This document shows, one piece after another, positions 8,178 to 18,590 of a stretch of DNA of 38,524 nucleotides. A program made the translations under genes and the position numbers. The DNA lies in NCBI GenBank assembly GCA_002686955.1, contig NYZA01000008.1, forward strand, positions 1 through 38,524, written 5' to 3'. The notes under the pieces were generated by a model. It was not told where the DNA came from, searched no databases, and saw nothing but the letters and a program-made list of their open reading frames with translations. This DNA is from Gemmatimonadota bacterium. Lineage in GTDB: Bacteria; GCA-2686955. Position 1 is the first letter of the stretch. The number at the start of each line of letters is the position of its first letter.

Positions 8178-8286
8178 GCCCCGGCCCACGCGTTCAAAAG
8201 CGCCGGCACCTTGCCTCTTCGTGGATGACAACCGCCGGAGATTGCGTCGCAAGCGCGGGCGGGGTCGCGAAATCGCATATCGCCTC
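8178..8286. repeat. Diverged dispersed repeat, copy 2
   Basis: It is the partner of 6759-6870. Similarity ends at TATCGCCTC, just before the end of the MFS transporter gene. On the minus strand this copy has an in-frame stop in the peptide that the other copy keeps open. Confidence 0.5.
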
Positions 8287-8325
8287 ATATTTTATCCGGA
8301 CCACGAGCGGCCGGCGGTTCCCTGT

Positions 8326-9525
8326 CTATAGCGACGAATCGGTCACCCGCTCCGGAATTCGGATCCTCAGACAAACAAAGAAACCCGCGACCGCGATCGC
8401 GCCGGCGAGCAGAAATACCCAGCGAAAACCGTAGCTTTGCCAGATGTAGCCCGAGAGTACCGGCAACGACATTGCGACGAGATGATCGACCGTGATCCCC
8501 ATAGAGATGGTGGGAGTGATGTCGTCGGGGGTGTCGGCGATCTTTCGCAGGTAGGTGGTGCGGGCGACACGCAGGGCGAAGAGGACCGAGTCGAATATGT
8601 ACGCAACGTAGAGGGCATAGAGGCCGACCTCCGGACCGAGCAGATCGGTGGCGAAGGCGTAGACCAGGCAGACACCGAGAAGGAGCAGCTCGTCGGCGGC
8701 GAGCACGGTTCGTTCGCCCAGGCGGTCGATGACCTCGCCGAGCAGAGGACGCATCACTACTCCCAGGGCGGAAGCGACAAAATAGAGCAGAGCGATGGTG
8801 CTCACCGGCACGCCGTTCAGCTCCACCAACACCCACCCGCCGAAAACAAGAAAAATCTGTTTGCGGATCCCGAAGAGGGCGCTCACGGCGTAGAAGAGCG
8901 AGTATTTCCGCTTCAGGACGATGCGTCGAGATCGGCCGTCGCCGCGCCCGACGTGCAGGCTCGCGTAAAATATGCACGCAAGCCCCGCGCTTGCCGCCGC
9001 CACCGCGTAGAAGAGGTCGAAACGGTCGCCGAGTAGCTTGGCCAGGGCGTAGATCAGCCCGACGCCGAGAATGGTGCCGAGGTTGCGGGCGCCGCCGAAT
9101 TGGCCGAGTCGCCGCCCTTCGCGCCCGTCGCGGGCCAGCTTGAGCCCGATCGGTCCCTCGACGGCGAAGATGACGTGGTCGCCCAGAGACCAGATGACGA
9201 TGAAGACGACCACGGCGGAGGTGGAGGGGGAGAGATAGCCGAGTCCGAGCGAGCCGATCGCGACGAAGAGCATCGCCAACGCGGCCATCTGGGTCTCGCG
9301 CAGCACCAGGAGCAGCAGGCCGACCACCGCGATCATCAAGAAGCCCGGCAGCTCCCTCGGAAACTCCAGCGCCCCTCGCGCCAGCGCGTCCAGGCCGTGG
9401 ACATTGGCGAGGTAGTTGTTCAGGGTGGCCATGAAGATGCCGGTCGCCGCCCCGAAAAAGAGGGTGGCGATCAGCGCGCGCTCGAGCTCGCGCCGGTGGC
9501 GGGGCGGCGGGGGAGGGGCATCCAT
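8326..9525 (-). CDS. Major facilitator superfamily transporter
   Basis: The product is 399 aa with about twelve hydrophobic segments. Residues 18-195 form the first bundle, from FFGAATGIFMATLNNYLANV to FDLFYAVAAASAGLACIFYA. A basic cytoplasmic loop follows (GRGDGRSRRIVLKRKY), then the second bundle. The loop RLGERTV after GEVIDRL resembles the MFS motif A position in the second half. The substrate is unknown. The first residues are Pro- and Arg-rich and cytoplasmic, as expected. ATG 9525 is used; a longer frame starting at 9544 is out of phase. The gene stands alone, between decayed sequence and an 850-bp gene-free stretch. Confidence 0.85.
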   Translation of the reverse strand: MDAPPPPPRHRRELERALIATLFFGAATGIFMATLNNYLANVHGLDALARGALEFPRELPGFLMIAVVGLLLLVLRETQMAALAMLFVAIGSLGLGYLSPSTSAVVVFIVIWSLGDHVIFAVEGPIGLKLARDGREGRRLGQFGGARNLGTILGVGLIYALAKLLGDRFDLFYAVAAASAGLACIFYASLHVGRGDGRSRRIVLKRKYSLFYAVSALFGIRKQIFLVFGGWVLVELNGVPVSTIALLYFVASALGVVMRPLLGEVIDRLGERTVLAADELLLLGVCLVYAFATDLLGPEVGLYALYVAYIFDSVLFALRVARTTYLRKIADTPDDITPTISMGITVDHLVAMSLPVLSGYIWQSYGFRWVFLLAGAIAVAGFFVCLRIRIPERVTDSSL

Positions 9526-9847
9526 GAGCGGCGGATGCTATCACGGTGCTTCTGGGTCACGGGATCGGCCCGATCGCGTTGCGGACGGGATGCGTGCCCG
9601 CGAGTTATTGCTCCGCCGAAGCTCGACGAGCATCGATCATGGCCTTTTTGTCGCGCGCGCGTTGAAGCTGCGCGCTGCCGCGGCGTTCAAACCGTCCTGA
9701 CGCCCCGGCGGGGTCGAATTGCACCAGTTTTTCCTGGCGCGGATATTGCGCCGGGATCCGGTTGCCTGTTGGCGGAACGGAACGGAGGCCACGAAGCTCC
9801 CAGAGAGCGAGGAGCTTCGCTCAGGTGGAACCGTCGAGGACGACTCG

Positions 9848-9876
9848 GCCCGGGCCCGTGTTGGGCGGACCCGGGC
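9848..9876 (+). terminator. Possible rho-independent terminator
   Basis: GCCCGGGCCCG pairs with CGGACCCGGGC across a seven-base loop, with one mismatch in eleven. It is followed on the plus strand by TCCGTTCGTTTT. No plus-strand gene is seen just upstream, so it would end an unseen transcript or be fortuitous. Confidence 0.35.
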
Positions 9877-10201
9877 TCCGTTCGTTTTGGGCGCCGGGTG
9901 GGGACAGGTTCACGATTCCAGGAGGCGGCGAAGAGGAGGGGGAGGACGGAGTATTGACCTGCCGGTCGCCGCCATTTCTATGCCAGGCAAACCCAGCGGC
10001 TCCGCTCCACCGAACGCGGCGCTCTGAATGCCCGCGAAGCTGGTCGGCCAGGCGCGCCCCACCACACGCTGATTGCGCGTCGTGTTCGCTTGGTCAGCAA
10101 CGCTTTGGCGGATGGACCCAACTTGCGGAGCGAATCTCAGCCTTGCTATCCAGAATGCGCGATCGAGCGACAGTACACGCAGGTCATCGAATTGGGTTGG
10201 T

Positions 10202-10227
10202 GTGCCGGCCTTCGCCGTGGCCGGCAC
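10202..10227. repeat. Perfect 9-bp inverted repeat
   Basis: GTGCCGGCC and GGCCGGCAC are separated by TTCGCCGT. There is no T-tract on either strand. It could be a hairpin in an untranslated region downstream of the minus-strand gene ending at 10374, or of no consequence. Confidence 0.4.
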
Positions 10228-10373
10228 GGGGACATTGTGGGTCGGATCGGTTGATTCGGAACTAGATGCACAGACCATCACGCATCTCAGTGGGAGAATT
10301 GTGCTGCTCGTACCATGTCCTCGGTGTTTTTTCGGTCATCCAACGGCGGGAGCAAAGCGCGGCGATACGAGTA

Positions 10374-11120
10374 TCAGTACTCGTGCCCTTCCTTTCGCGC
10401 ACGATCTCCGGCCTCCCAGAGCAGCGCCCCCTCGAGAAAAGCCGCGAAGCCGCGCCGCCGCGCCGCGTGAATCCCGGCCCCCGCGAGAAGCCCCCTGATC
10501 AGCTCCGCGATTGGATGCGACACCAGTGCCCGGAATCCGGCTCTCTTCCCTTGCGCCAGATCCGCCGCGGCGCGCTCCCTCGCCTTTGCGAGCAGCCGCT
10601 CCACGTCGAAGAGGGGCGCCGGCTCCGATCGGCCCGGCTCCGGCGTCGGAGTCCGCCGCCACAGATCGATCCACTCAGTGGCCGCCGACCTAGGCCCCGC
10701 AGAAGAGGCTCGGAGCATCGGAAGACAGGTCGGCGCGGGCTGGGGAGGATCGAGCGCCAGCAGGAAGCGCCAGGGTGAAGGGAGGCGAAGCGCGGTCCGG
10801 AGCAGGTGTCCGCCGGCGCGGGCGCCCCGGGTTGCCAGCTCGATCGTCTCTCGGGCGATTAGTCGTGGCCGTTCAGCCGTCGAGGGCGGCTCGGAATAAA
10901 CGACGACGTCCCATTCCACGCGGAGGAGATCGGAATCGGCTTCGAGAGGAAGAGCCTCGATTCGATCGATGATCGGAAAAGAGGCGAGGGCCTGCTCCCA
11001 CTCCCGCGCGGTGAGAAAAGAGATCGACGCCGAGGGGAAACGCACACCGAGCGACGCCGCGACCGGCAAGAGGTCGCGGATCGCATCGGGGTCGGTGGTG
11101 GCGACGAGGAGGATCCGCAT
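10374..11120 (-). CDS. Glycosyltransferase-like protein, unassigned
   Basis: The product is 248 aa. The N-terminus (MRILLVATTDPDAIRDLLPV, then SISFLTAREW and a WDVVVYSEPPS strand) resembles the Rossmann-like first domain of glycosyltransferase family 9 or related LPS enzymes. The C-terminus (LIRGLLAGAGIHAARRRGFAAFLEGALLWEAGDRA) looks like the amphipathic tail found at the end of bacterial family 2 glycosyltransferases. The middle is Pro- and Arg-rich and matches neither. At 248 aa it is shorter than typical family 9 enzymes (about 340), so it may be degenerate or a distinct family. It begins 21 bases after the stop of the lipoprotein gene and is likely in the same transcript. Confidence 0.5.
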   Translation of the reverse strand: MRILLVATTDPDAIRDLLPVAASLGVRFPSASISFLTAREWEQALASFPIIDRIEALPLEADSDLLRVEWDVVVYSEPPSTAERPRLIARETIELATRGARAGGHLLRTALRLPSPWRFLLALDPPQPAPTCLPMLRASSAGPRSAATEWIDLWRRTPTPEPGRSEPAPLFDVERLLAKARERAAADLAQGKRAGFRALVSHPIAELIRGLLAGAGIHAARRRGFAAFLEGALLWEAGDRARKEGHEY

Positions 11121-11141
11121 CGCCGGGATGTTACATCGATC

Positions 11142-11978
11142 TCAGTTCGAGTTTCCGTTGACCTTGTACGGCATGCCCCAGGAGGCGGCGGAGTAGTCGG
11201 CAAGGTCATCGAGCTCGTCGAAGTCGTCTACGTTGTCGAAGACGCTCAAGAGGAAGACATCGATATAGGTGAAGTACTGGCCCGGGTTACTGGGGGCAAT
11301 GTAGGAAGAGCGGAGTACCATCACATCTTCGGTCTCGTCTAAGACTTTCTGCTCCATGATCTGAACATCGGAATCGAGAAGGTGAAGCAGCCCGAGCACA
11401 TCCTGTGTGTTGACCACGACCGTGATCGTGATCTCATCGTTCGGGAAGAAGTCGAGCACATCGATGTCGTAGAACTCGTCGGTATCTTCGAACATCACGT
11501 TTTTGTCGGCCCACGATACGAAGACTCTCTTGATCTTCGTGAGCAGATCGTCCGATTGACCGTCATGAACCGTGATGCGATCGACATTCCAAGCGTCGGA
11601 GTCGCCGCCCTCGAGATCGACCAGACGGGAGCTTGTGTGCGTGACGAAGGAGCGATTGTCGCTGGTATCGTCATCGCGGTCGATGACCAGCACTCCCGAC
11701 GCGCTTCGGATCACTCTCACCGAGGCACCGTCGTCATCTTCGCTCACTTCGTACGTCACGCTGGAGCGATCGAAGGTTCGGCCGAAGGAACGAATTCCAA
11801 GATTGGGGAGGGAGATGCCGGAGGACCACTCGACGACATGGCCCTGGTATCCGCTGCGGCTGACGGCATCTCTGAGCTCATCTTCGATATTGTCACCGAA
11901 TACGCTGTCGCCACAGCCGGTCGAGAAGGCGACCAGAGAGACGAGGATCAAAGGAGGGAGGGGATTTCGCGGGTTCAT
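11142..11978 (-). CDS. Lipoprotein, acidic, unknown function
   Basis: The product is 278 aa. It starts with a lipoprotein signal peptide: basic MNPRNPLPP, a hydrophobic LILVSLVAF core and the lipobox STGC, so the mature protein would be acylated at C22. The mature part is rich in Asp, Val and Thr (EVSEDDDGASVRVIR, FFPNDEITITVVVN), predicted mostly beta, and ends DFDELDDLADYSAASWGMPY. The Asp at position +2 after the Cys (GCGD has Gly at +2) does not apply, so outer-membrane sorting would be expected by the E. coli rule. No family is recognised. It is co-directional with hemL, 274 bases downstream. Confidence 0.75.
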   Translation of the reverse strand: MNPRNPLPPLILVSLVAFSTGCGDSVFGDNIEDELRDAVSRSGYQGHVVEWSSGISLPNLGIRSFGRTFDRSSVTYEVSEDDDGASVRVIRSASGVLVIDRDDDTSDNRSFVTHTSSRLVDLEGGDSDAWNVDRITVHDGQSDDLLTKIKRVFVSWADKNVMFEDTDEFYDIDVLDFFPNDEITITVVVNTQDVLGLLHLLDSDVQIMEQKVLDETEDVMVLRSSYIAPSNPGQYFTYIDVFLLSVFDNVDDFDELDDLADYSAASWGMPYKVNGNSN

Positions 11979-12177
11979 GGGATCACCTCATGTGCTTATG
12001 TGAATCCCACGGGGGACTCGTGAGGGGAGAGAGATGGGGGACTGGCACGCTGCATCGCACATGCCAAGATGGTCGCTTCGCTCGGCGGACGCTCGGTTCC
12101 TCCAGGCTCAACTCGCCGCCTCACAAGTGTTTGAGGGGCACTGCGCAAACGATGCACTGCCCGCCGGCGGCCTTGAG

Positions 12178-12196
12178 CTGTTCAACGATTGAACAG
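12178..12196. promoter_or_regulatory. Perfect palindrome CTGTTCAA-CGA-TTGAACAG
   Basis: An 8-bp perfect inverted repeat with a 3-base spacer lies in the 274-bp gap between the hemL stop and the lipoprotein start. Its size and spacing fit an operator for a dimeric repressor acting on the lipoprotein gene. It could also form a small hairpin after hemL. No T-tract follows, so a terminator is unlikely. Confidence 0.4.
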
Positions 12197-12252
12197 AAAC
12201 CGGCCCCTATCCTGGCCTCTCCCCGCTCAGCGCTGCTCAATCACGGGGCAGC

Positions 12253-13545
12253 TCAAGTCTGGTCCAGTGCTTTCCGGTGGGCCTCCACGATGCGGTCGAC
12301 ATCGGCCTCGCCATGCGCCGCAGACAGGAACCATGCCTCGTACCCCGAGGGCGGAAGGTAGATCCCCGCCTGGAGCATCGCGGCATGGTAGCGGCCGAAG
12401 CGCTCGTGGTCGGCCGCGGTCGCCGACTCTAGATTGTTCACCTCGTCTTCGGTGAAGAAGAGCGTCAGCATCGACCCGACCCGCTGGACACGAAGCCCCG
12501 CGCCGGCACTCGCGGTGGTCTTCAGCCCATCCTCCAGCCTAGACCCGAGGAGCTCCAAGCGCTCGAAGATCTCCCCGTCGGCCAGAAGGGAAAGTGTCAC
12601 CGCTCCAGCGGCCATGGCGAGCGGATTACCCGCCAATGTACCCGCCTGGTAGACCGGTCCGCTTGGAGCAACCTGATCCATCAGCGCTGCCGGTCCTCCA
12701 TACGCGCCCACCGGCAGCCCTCCACCGATAACCTTTCCCATCGTCGTCAAATCGGGAACGACATCGTAGCGCTCCTGGGCTCCCCCGGGGCCGACGCGGA
12801 ATCCTGTCATCACCTCGTCGAATATCAACACAGCCCCGGCGGCCAGAGTTGCACCACGCAAACGTTGCAAGTATCCCGGAGCCGGCGGCACGACGCCCAT
12901 ATTGCCCGCGATCGGTTCGAGAATCACGCAGGCGATTTCGTGCTCCCGCAACACCTGCTCCACCGCGGCGGCATCGTTGAAGGGCACGACTATCGTCTCG
13001 GCCGCCAATCCCGGCGGCACCCCGGGCGAGTCGGGCGTGCCGAGGGTCAGCGCTCCCGATCCGGCCGACACAAGAAAAGAATCACCGTGGCCGTGATAGT
13101 GCCCGGCCATCTTGACGATCTTCGTGCGCCCCGTCGCCGCCCGCGCCAACCGCAGCGCGCTCATTGTCGCCTCAGTGCCGCTGCAGACGAAACGCACCTT
13201 TTCCACCGAAGGCACGAGCGATACTACCATTCGTGCCAGCTCCAGCTCTTGCCGGCAGGGAGCGCCGAAGCTTGTTCCCCGACCGGCCGTTTTCACGATC
13301 GTCTCGACCACGGCGGGGTGAGCGTGTCCGAGGATCAGAGGTCCCCAAGACCCCACCAGATCGATATACTCGTTTCCGTCGACATCGAAGACGCGCGAAC
13401 CTTCTCCGCGATCGATGAACGGAGGAGAGCCGCCCACTGAGCGGAAGGCGCGCACGGGGCTATTGACGCCACCGACCAGACACTTCTCGGCTTCGGCGAG
13501 CAGCCCGCGCGATGAATCGTGGATCATGGGATCGTAGGATGTCAT
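12253..13545 (-). CDS. hemL: Glutamate-1-semialdehyde 2,1-aminomutase
   Basis: The product is 430 aa, full length. This cytosolic PLP enzyme converts glutamate-1-semialdehyde to 5-aminolevulinate in the C5 heme pathway. Family signatures are clear: GGVNSPVRAFRSVGG at the N-terminus, GSWGPLILGHAHP, GTEATMSALRLARAATGR, the IFDEVMTGFRVGPGGAQ aspartate motif and the PLP lysine in TMGKVIGGGLPVGAYGG (K271). A C-terminal YEAWFLSAAH segment is also as expected. The gene begins nine bases after the guaB stop, so the two are probably co-transcribed; the pairing is not metabolic. The hemA partner is not in the window. Confidence 0.97.
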   Translation of the reverse strand: MTSYDPMIHDSSRGLLAEAEKCLVGGVNSPVRAFRSVGGSPPFIDRGEGSRVFDVDGNEYIDLVGSWGPLILGHAHPAVVETIVKTAGRGTSFGAPCRQELELARMVVSLVPSVEKVRFVCSGTEATMSALRLARAATGRTKIVKMAGHYHGHGDSFLVSAGSGALTLGTPDSPGVPPGLAAETIVVPFNDAAAVEQVLREHEIACVILEPIAGNMGVVPPAPGYLQRLRGATLAAGAVLIFDEVMTGFRVGPGGAQERYDVVPDLTTMGKVIGGGLPVGAYGGPAALMDQVAPSGPVYQAGTLAGNPLAMAAGAVTLSLLADGEIFERLELLGSRLEDGLKTTASAGAGLRVQRVGSMLTLFFTEDEVNNLESATAADHERFGRYHAAMLQAGIYLPPSGYEAWFLSAAHGEADVDRIVEAHRKALDQT

Positions 13546-13554
13546 GAAATCGTC

Positions 13555-15704
<2,150 letters not shown>

Positions 15705-15755
15705 GTCACCTCCGAAATCTTCTTGCGTACGCCCGCAAGGGCCGGCGGTTCCAGA

Positions 15756-16826
15756 TCACTGCCGTCGCCGCGACCGTGCTCGAGCCGCGCGCGTCCTCCG
15801 CGCCCAGAGTTTTCGCCGTGCGCGTGTGGCGAGGGCATCCTGCTTGGTCGCCTGGCGTTTGATCTCCCTTTCCAGCTTGCGGCGATTGTTGTAGGAGTCG
15901 GCGTCGAGCTCTCCATTGTCGATCGCCGCCAGAACGGCGCAACCGGGCTCGTGCTCGTGGCGGCAGTTTCGGTAGCGACACTGTTCCGCGAGTGCGTCGA
16001 TGTCATCCATCTCCACGGTGGTCTCCTCGCCGGAGACCCACAGCTGAAGCTCTCGCATGCCGGGCGTGTCGATCACGGCTCCACCTTCCGGCAGCAGGAT
16101 CAGCTCACGCCGCGTCGTCGTGTGGCGCCCCCGAGCATCATCAGCCCGGATCTTGCGCACCAACTGTCGCTCCTCTCCGAGAAGAGCGTTGATGATCGTC
16201 GACTTGCCCACCCCGGAGGAGCCAACGAAGGCGACGCTCACCCCGAAGGGGACGAGCGCGCGTACGGCATCCAATCCGATACTCTGATGCGAGCTCACGA
16301 TGCACACTTCGTTCCGCGGGAGCCGCTCGATCACCAGGGCGACGAGGCCTTGCGGATCGGCGCAGAGGTCGGCCTTGCTGAGCACGACGACACATTCCGC
16401 ACCGCTGCTCTCGATGGCGACGGCGTAGCGCTCCAGGCGGCGCGGATTGAACTCCTCGTTCAGCGATGTAACGACAAAAACACGATCGAGGTTGGCCGCC
16501 AATACCTGCGCCTCGGTCTTGATTCCGGCGGCCTGGCGCACAAGGCAGGAAGAGCGATCGAGGCAGTGTTCGATGCGAGAGACGCCGGAGCTGGGATGCA
16601 CGGCAACCCAGTCCCCGACGGCCGGCAGATCCGACGCATTCGGAGTCAGGTGTCGCAGCCGCCCAGAGAGAGCTGCGTCGAGCTCACCCGCGGCTCCGGC
16701 GACACAATAACGATCGCGGTGCTGAACGACGACTCGCGCCGGGATCAGCTTCGGGTTGTGGAGTCTGTGGAAGGATGAATCGAAGAAGGGGTTGTACCCC
16801 AGTTTCCGCAGAGGGGAATTGGACAT
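15756..16826 (-). CDS. rsgA: Ribosome small subunit-dependent GTPase A
   Basis: The product is 356 aa. RsgA (YjeQ) is a circularly permuted GTPase that checks late 30S subunit assembly. An OB-fold domain (residues about 30-105, PAVGDWVAV) precedes the permuted GTPase. G4 comes first (LSKAD, 149-153, with Ser in place of the usual Asn), then G1 (GSSGVGKS, 202-209) and G3 (DTPG, 253-256). RGRHTTT is the switch-like loop. The zinc knuckle has C283, C288, H290 and C296. The tail is very basic (ARRKLWARRTRAARARSRRR), fitting contact with rRNA. No strong ribosome site precedes the ATG. An upstream 21-codon ORF with an excellent one lies 80 bases before it. Confidence 0.95.
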   Translation of the reverse strand: MSNSPLRKLGYNPFFDSSFHRLHNPKLIPARVVVQHRDRYCVAGAAGELDAALSGRLRHLTPNASDLPAVGDWVAVHPSSGVSRIEHCLDRSSCLVRQAAGIKTEAQVLAANLDRVFVVTSLNEEFNPRRLERYAVAIESSGAECVVVLSKADLCADPQGLVALVIERLPRNEVCIVSSHQSIGLDAVRALVPFGVSVAFVGSSGVGKSTIINALLGEERQLVRKIRADDARGRHTTTRRELILLPEGGAVIDTPGMRELQLWVSGEETTVEMDDIDALAEQCRYRNCRHEHEPGCAVLAAIDNGELDADSYNNRRKLEREIKRQATKQDALATRARRKLWARRTRAARARSRRRQ

Positions 16827-16906
16827 TTGAATCGGATCCGGTCGGAGCGCGTCACCAGTACTGAGGGCGAGCGCTGGGGACTTTATGCGTGAAGAGCGCG
16901 GTCGGG

Positions 16907-16972
16907 CTATGCCGACTCGGACCTTTCAGCAAAGGAGGCAGCGTCGTGCGCGTGGTCGCTCAGAACTTTCAT
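16907..16972 (-). CDS. 21-codon ORF with strong, sequesterable ribosome site; possible leader peptide of rsgA
   Basis: The peptide is MKVLSDHAHDAASFAERSES plus a final Ala. AAAGGAGG stands six bases before its ATG, the best Shine-Dalgarno in the window. The ten bases AAAGGAGGCA (16986-16977) are perfectly complementary to UGCCUCCUUU inside the ORF (16940-16931 on the minus strand, codons 11-14). The RNA can therefore fold the ribosome site into a stem with the start codon in the loop. It lies 80 bases upstream of rsgA on the same strand. A regulatory leader or thermometer is inferred; a true micro-protein gene is also possible. Confidence 0.45.
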   Translation of the reverse strand: MKVLSDHAHDAASFAERSESA

Positions 16973-16986
16973 CGAATGCCTCCTTT
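16931..16986 (-). promoter_or_regulatory. Anti-Shine-Dalgarno hairpin over the 21-codon ORF
   Basis: A perfect 10-bp inverted repeat, AAAGGAGGCA against TGCCTCCTTT, is separated by 36 bases that contain the ATG. In the minus-strand RNA it would block ribosome entry when folded. Translation, heat or a ligand could open it. Confidence 0.5.
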
Positions 16987-17059
16987 CCGGTCGCGGATAT
17001 CCGATTTCAAATGCTCCCATTACCTGCATGATGCCCCCGAGCCGAGTCGTTGTCAATGA

Positions 17060-17235
17060 CCAGGATCCGCCACCCAAGACGCGTTTCGCCATGCGCCTCT
17101 TGGCCCTGTCCTTCGTCACTCGCACCGATTTGATGCTCTACGTAGCTCCACTACGCCTGCGCTCAAATCGGTGCGGTTCCTCGACTAAGACCAAGATTCG
17201 CACGGCTCGGGCAAGCATTAGGTGGCGGATCCTGG
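17060..17235. repeat. 176-bp imperfect palindrome at the 3' end of hpnE
   Basis: The outer 15 bases are perfectly complementary (CCAGGATCCGCCACC, 17060-17074, against 17221-17235). Further inward, TCTTGG near 17097 pairs with CCAAGA near 17191, and CGCACCGATTTGA near 17120 pairs with TCAAATCGGTGCG at 17163-17175. The centre holds CTACGTAG. The right arm supplies the last 24 codons and the stop of hpnE. Its size resembles the other palindromic units in the window, but its sequence is different. Confidence 0.75.
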
Positions 17236-18587
17236 ATGATGGCTCGCGCCGCCCGCTCCCCCGAAACAACCGCCCCCTCCATGGTCGAGGGCCACCCCCC
17301 GGTGTCGGTCCAGGCTCCCGCGAGCGTTAGTCCGGGGATCTCCGTCGCTTGCGGCGGCCGTAGTTTTTCGGTCCTGGGGCTGGGGACGATCGTCGCGTGG
17401 GGCTCTCTGTGGACTTTCGCATCGACGAGCCGGGCGGAGCCGGCCTCGGGCAGGACGAGAGGGAGCGCTTCGCGCATGCAGGCGATGATCCTATCGGCCG
17501 TGAGAGGAAGCCACCGGCCGGCATCGGAGAGCACGATCGAAAGCTCCTGCTCCGCTTCGGTCTCCGCTTCGGCGCCGCGAATGCGGGTCGTGTTGAAGAT
17601 CCACTCCAGCGGAGAGTCGGGGGTGGCGAGGATCTCGGGAGCGCCGATCGGGCGGTCGAAGCGCAGATGTACTCCGACGATCGCGCTCGATTCGATCCGT
17701 CCCGCGGACGAGAATGGCGGACGCTTCGCCAATCGATCGGGCAGGATCGAGCGCAGGCGGTGGGGGGGAAGCGCCAGAACGATCCGTCCGGTCTCGATCG
17801 TTCCCTGTGGGCATTCGACACCGATCACGTGCTCGCCACCGAAGACGATCCGGTGGACCTTGTGCCGCAGCCGCACCTCGAGCCCGAGTGAGCTCAAGCT
17901 GCGAAGCGCGGCGCCGTGAATCCAGGCGCTCAGCGCCGATCGGGCCCATCCCACGCGGAGGGTATCCGGTCCTCCGAAGAGGGCCTTCCGCAACACGAAG
18001 GCAGCCGCCGCTGTCGACACCCGCTCCGGAGCTGCGTTCAGCGTCGGCGTCGTGAGGAGATCCCAAAAGTAGCGCCGCGCGCGAGGGCCCTGGCGGTGCT
18101 CTCGGAGCCAGTCGGAGAAGAGGCCGGTCCGAAAGGCACCGCCGCGCCCCTCGGTCTCGGCGGCGCGGGCCTCTCCGTCGAGCCGCGCCGCCGCCCAGAG
18201 AGCCGATGCCCGCTCCCAAGCGTTCAGATGCCGATACGAGGCCAGGGCGGCCAGCGGTCCGACCGCGTCCAGTGGCCCCCGAGATCCAAGCAGCCCGATC
18301 CGCCCGTGAATATCGACGACCGGCACCCGCGCCCTTTCCTGCAAGGTGGTCTCCGCGCCGAGTCCCAAGGTGTCGAGCAGGCGAATGAGCCGTTCGCAGC
18401 ACCCCAAGAAGACGTGTTGCCCATTGTCGCGCTCCGGATCACCGAAGGAGCGGACGCGACCACCGAGCACCTGCCTCGAATCGAGGAGCAGTGTCGGCAC
18501 CCCAGCCCGGCCGAGGGTAAGAGCGGCCGCGATCCCCGCCAATCCTCCACCCACCACGACGACGGGCCGAGCCGTTCGCATGCGCAC
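17163..18587 (-). CDS. hpnE: Hydroxysqualene dehydroxylase HpnE
   Basis: The product is 474 aa. HpnE is the FAD-dependent enzyme that reduces hydroxysqualene to squalene in the HpnC/D/E route from farnesyl diphosphate, the start of hopanoid or other squalene-derived lipid synthesis. The N-terminal dinucleotide fold is VVVVGGGLAGIAAALTLGRAG, with LLLDSRQVLGGRVRSF after it. NGQHVFLGCCERL is a signature of the HpnE family. A C-terminal LTLAGAWTDTGGWPSTMEGA segment closes the FAD site. It starts three bases after hpnD. The last 24 residues are encoded by one arm of a palindromic repeat and are probably not ancestral. Confidence 0.92.
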   Translation of the reverse strand: MRMRTARPVVVVGGGLAGIAAALTLGRAGVPTLLLDSRQVLGGRVRSFGDPERDNGQHVFLGCCERLIRLLDTLGLGAETTLQERARVPVVDIHGRIGLLGSRGPLDAVGPLAALASYRHLNAWERASALWAAARLDGEARAAETEGRGGAFRTGLFSDWLREHRQGPRARRYFWDLLTTPTLNAAPERVSTAAAAFVLRKALFGGPDTLRVGWARSALSAWIHGAALRSLSSLGLEVRLRHKVHRIVFGGEHVIGVECPQGTIETGRIVLALPPHRLRSILPDRLAKRPPFSSAGRIESSAIVGVHLRFDRPIGAPEILATPDSPLEWIFNTTRIRGAEAETEAEQELSIVLSDAGRWLPLTADRIIACMREALPLVLPEAGSARLVDAKVHREPHATIVPSPRTEKLRPPQATEIPGLTLAGAWTDTGGWPSTMEGAVVSGERAARAIIQDPPPNACPSRANLGLSRGTAPI

Positions 18588-18590
18588 CGG

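Larger units (their letters stand above)
9526..10373. other. Gene-free stretch of about 850 bases
   Basis: No gene is supported. Open frames here are low-complexity and overlap on both strands. Two hairpins stand out, at 9848-9876 and 10202-10227. Confidence 0.45.

Noticed and set aside
8285-9544. Second minus-strand frame over the MFS transporter
   Set aside because: It is Arg/Pro-rich, lacks hydrophobic segments, and is out of phase with the twelve-span protein.
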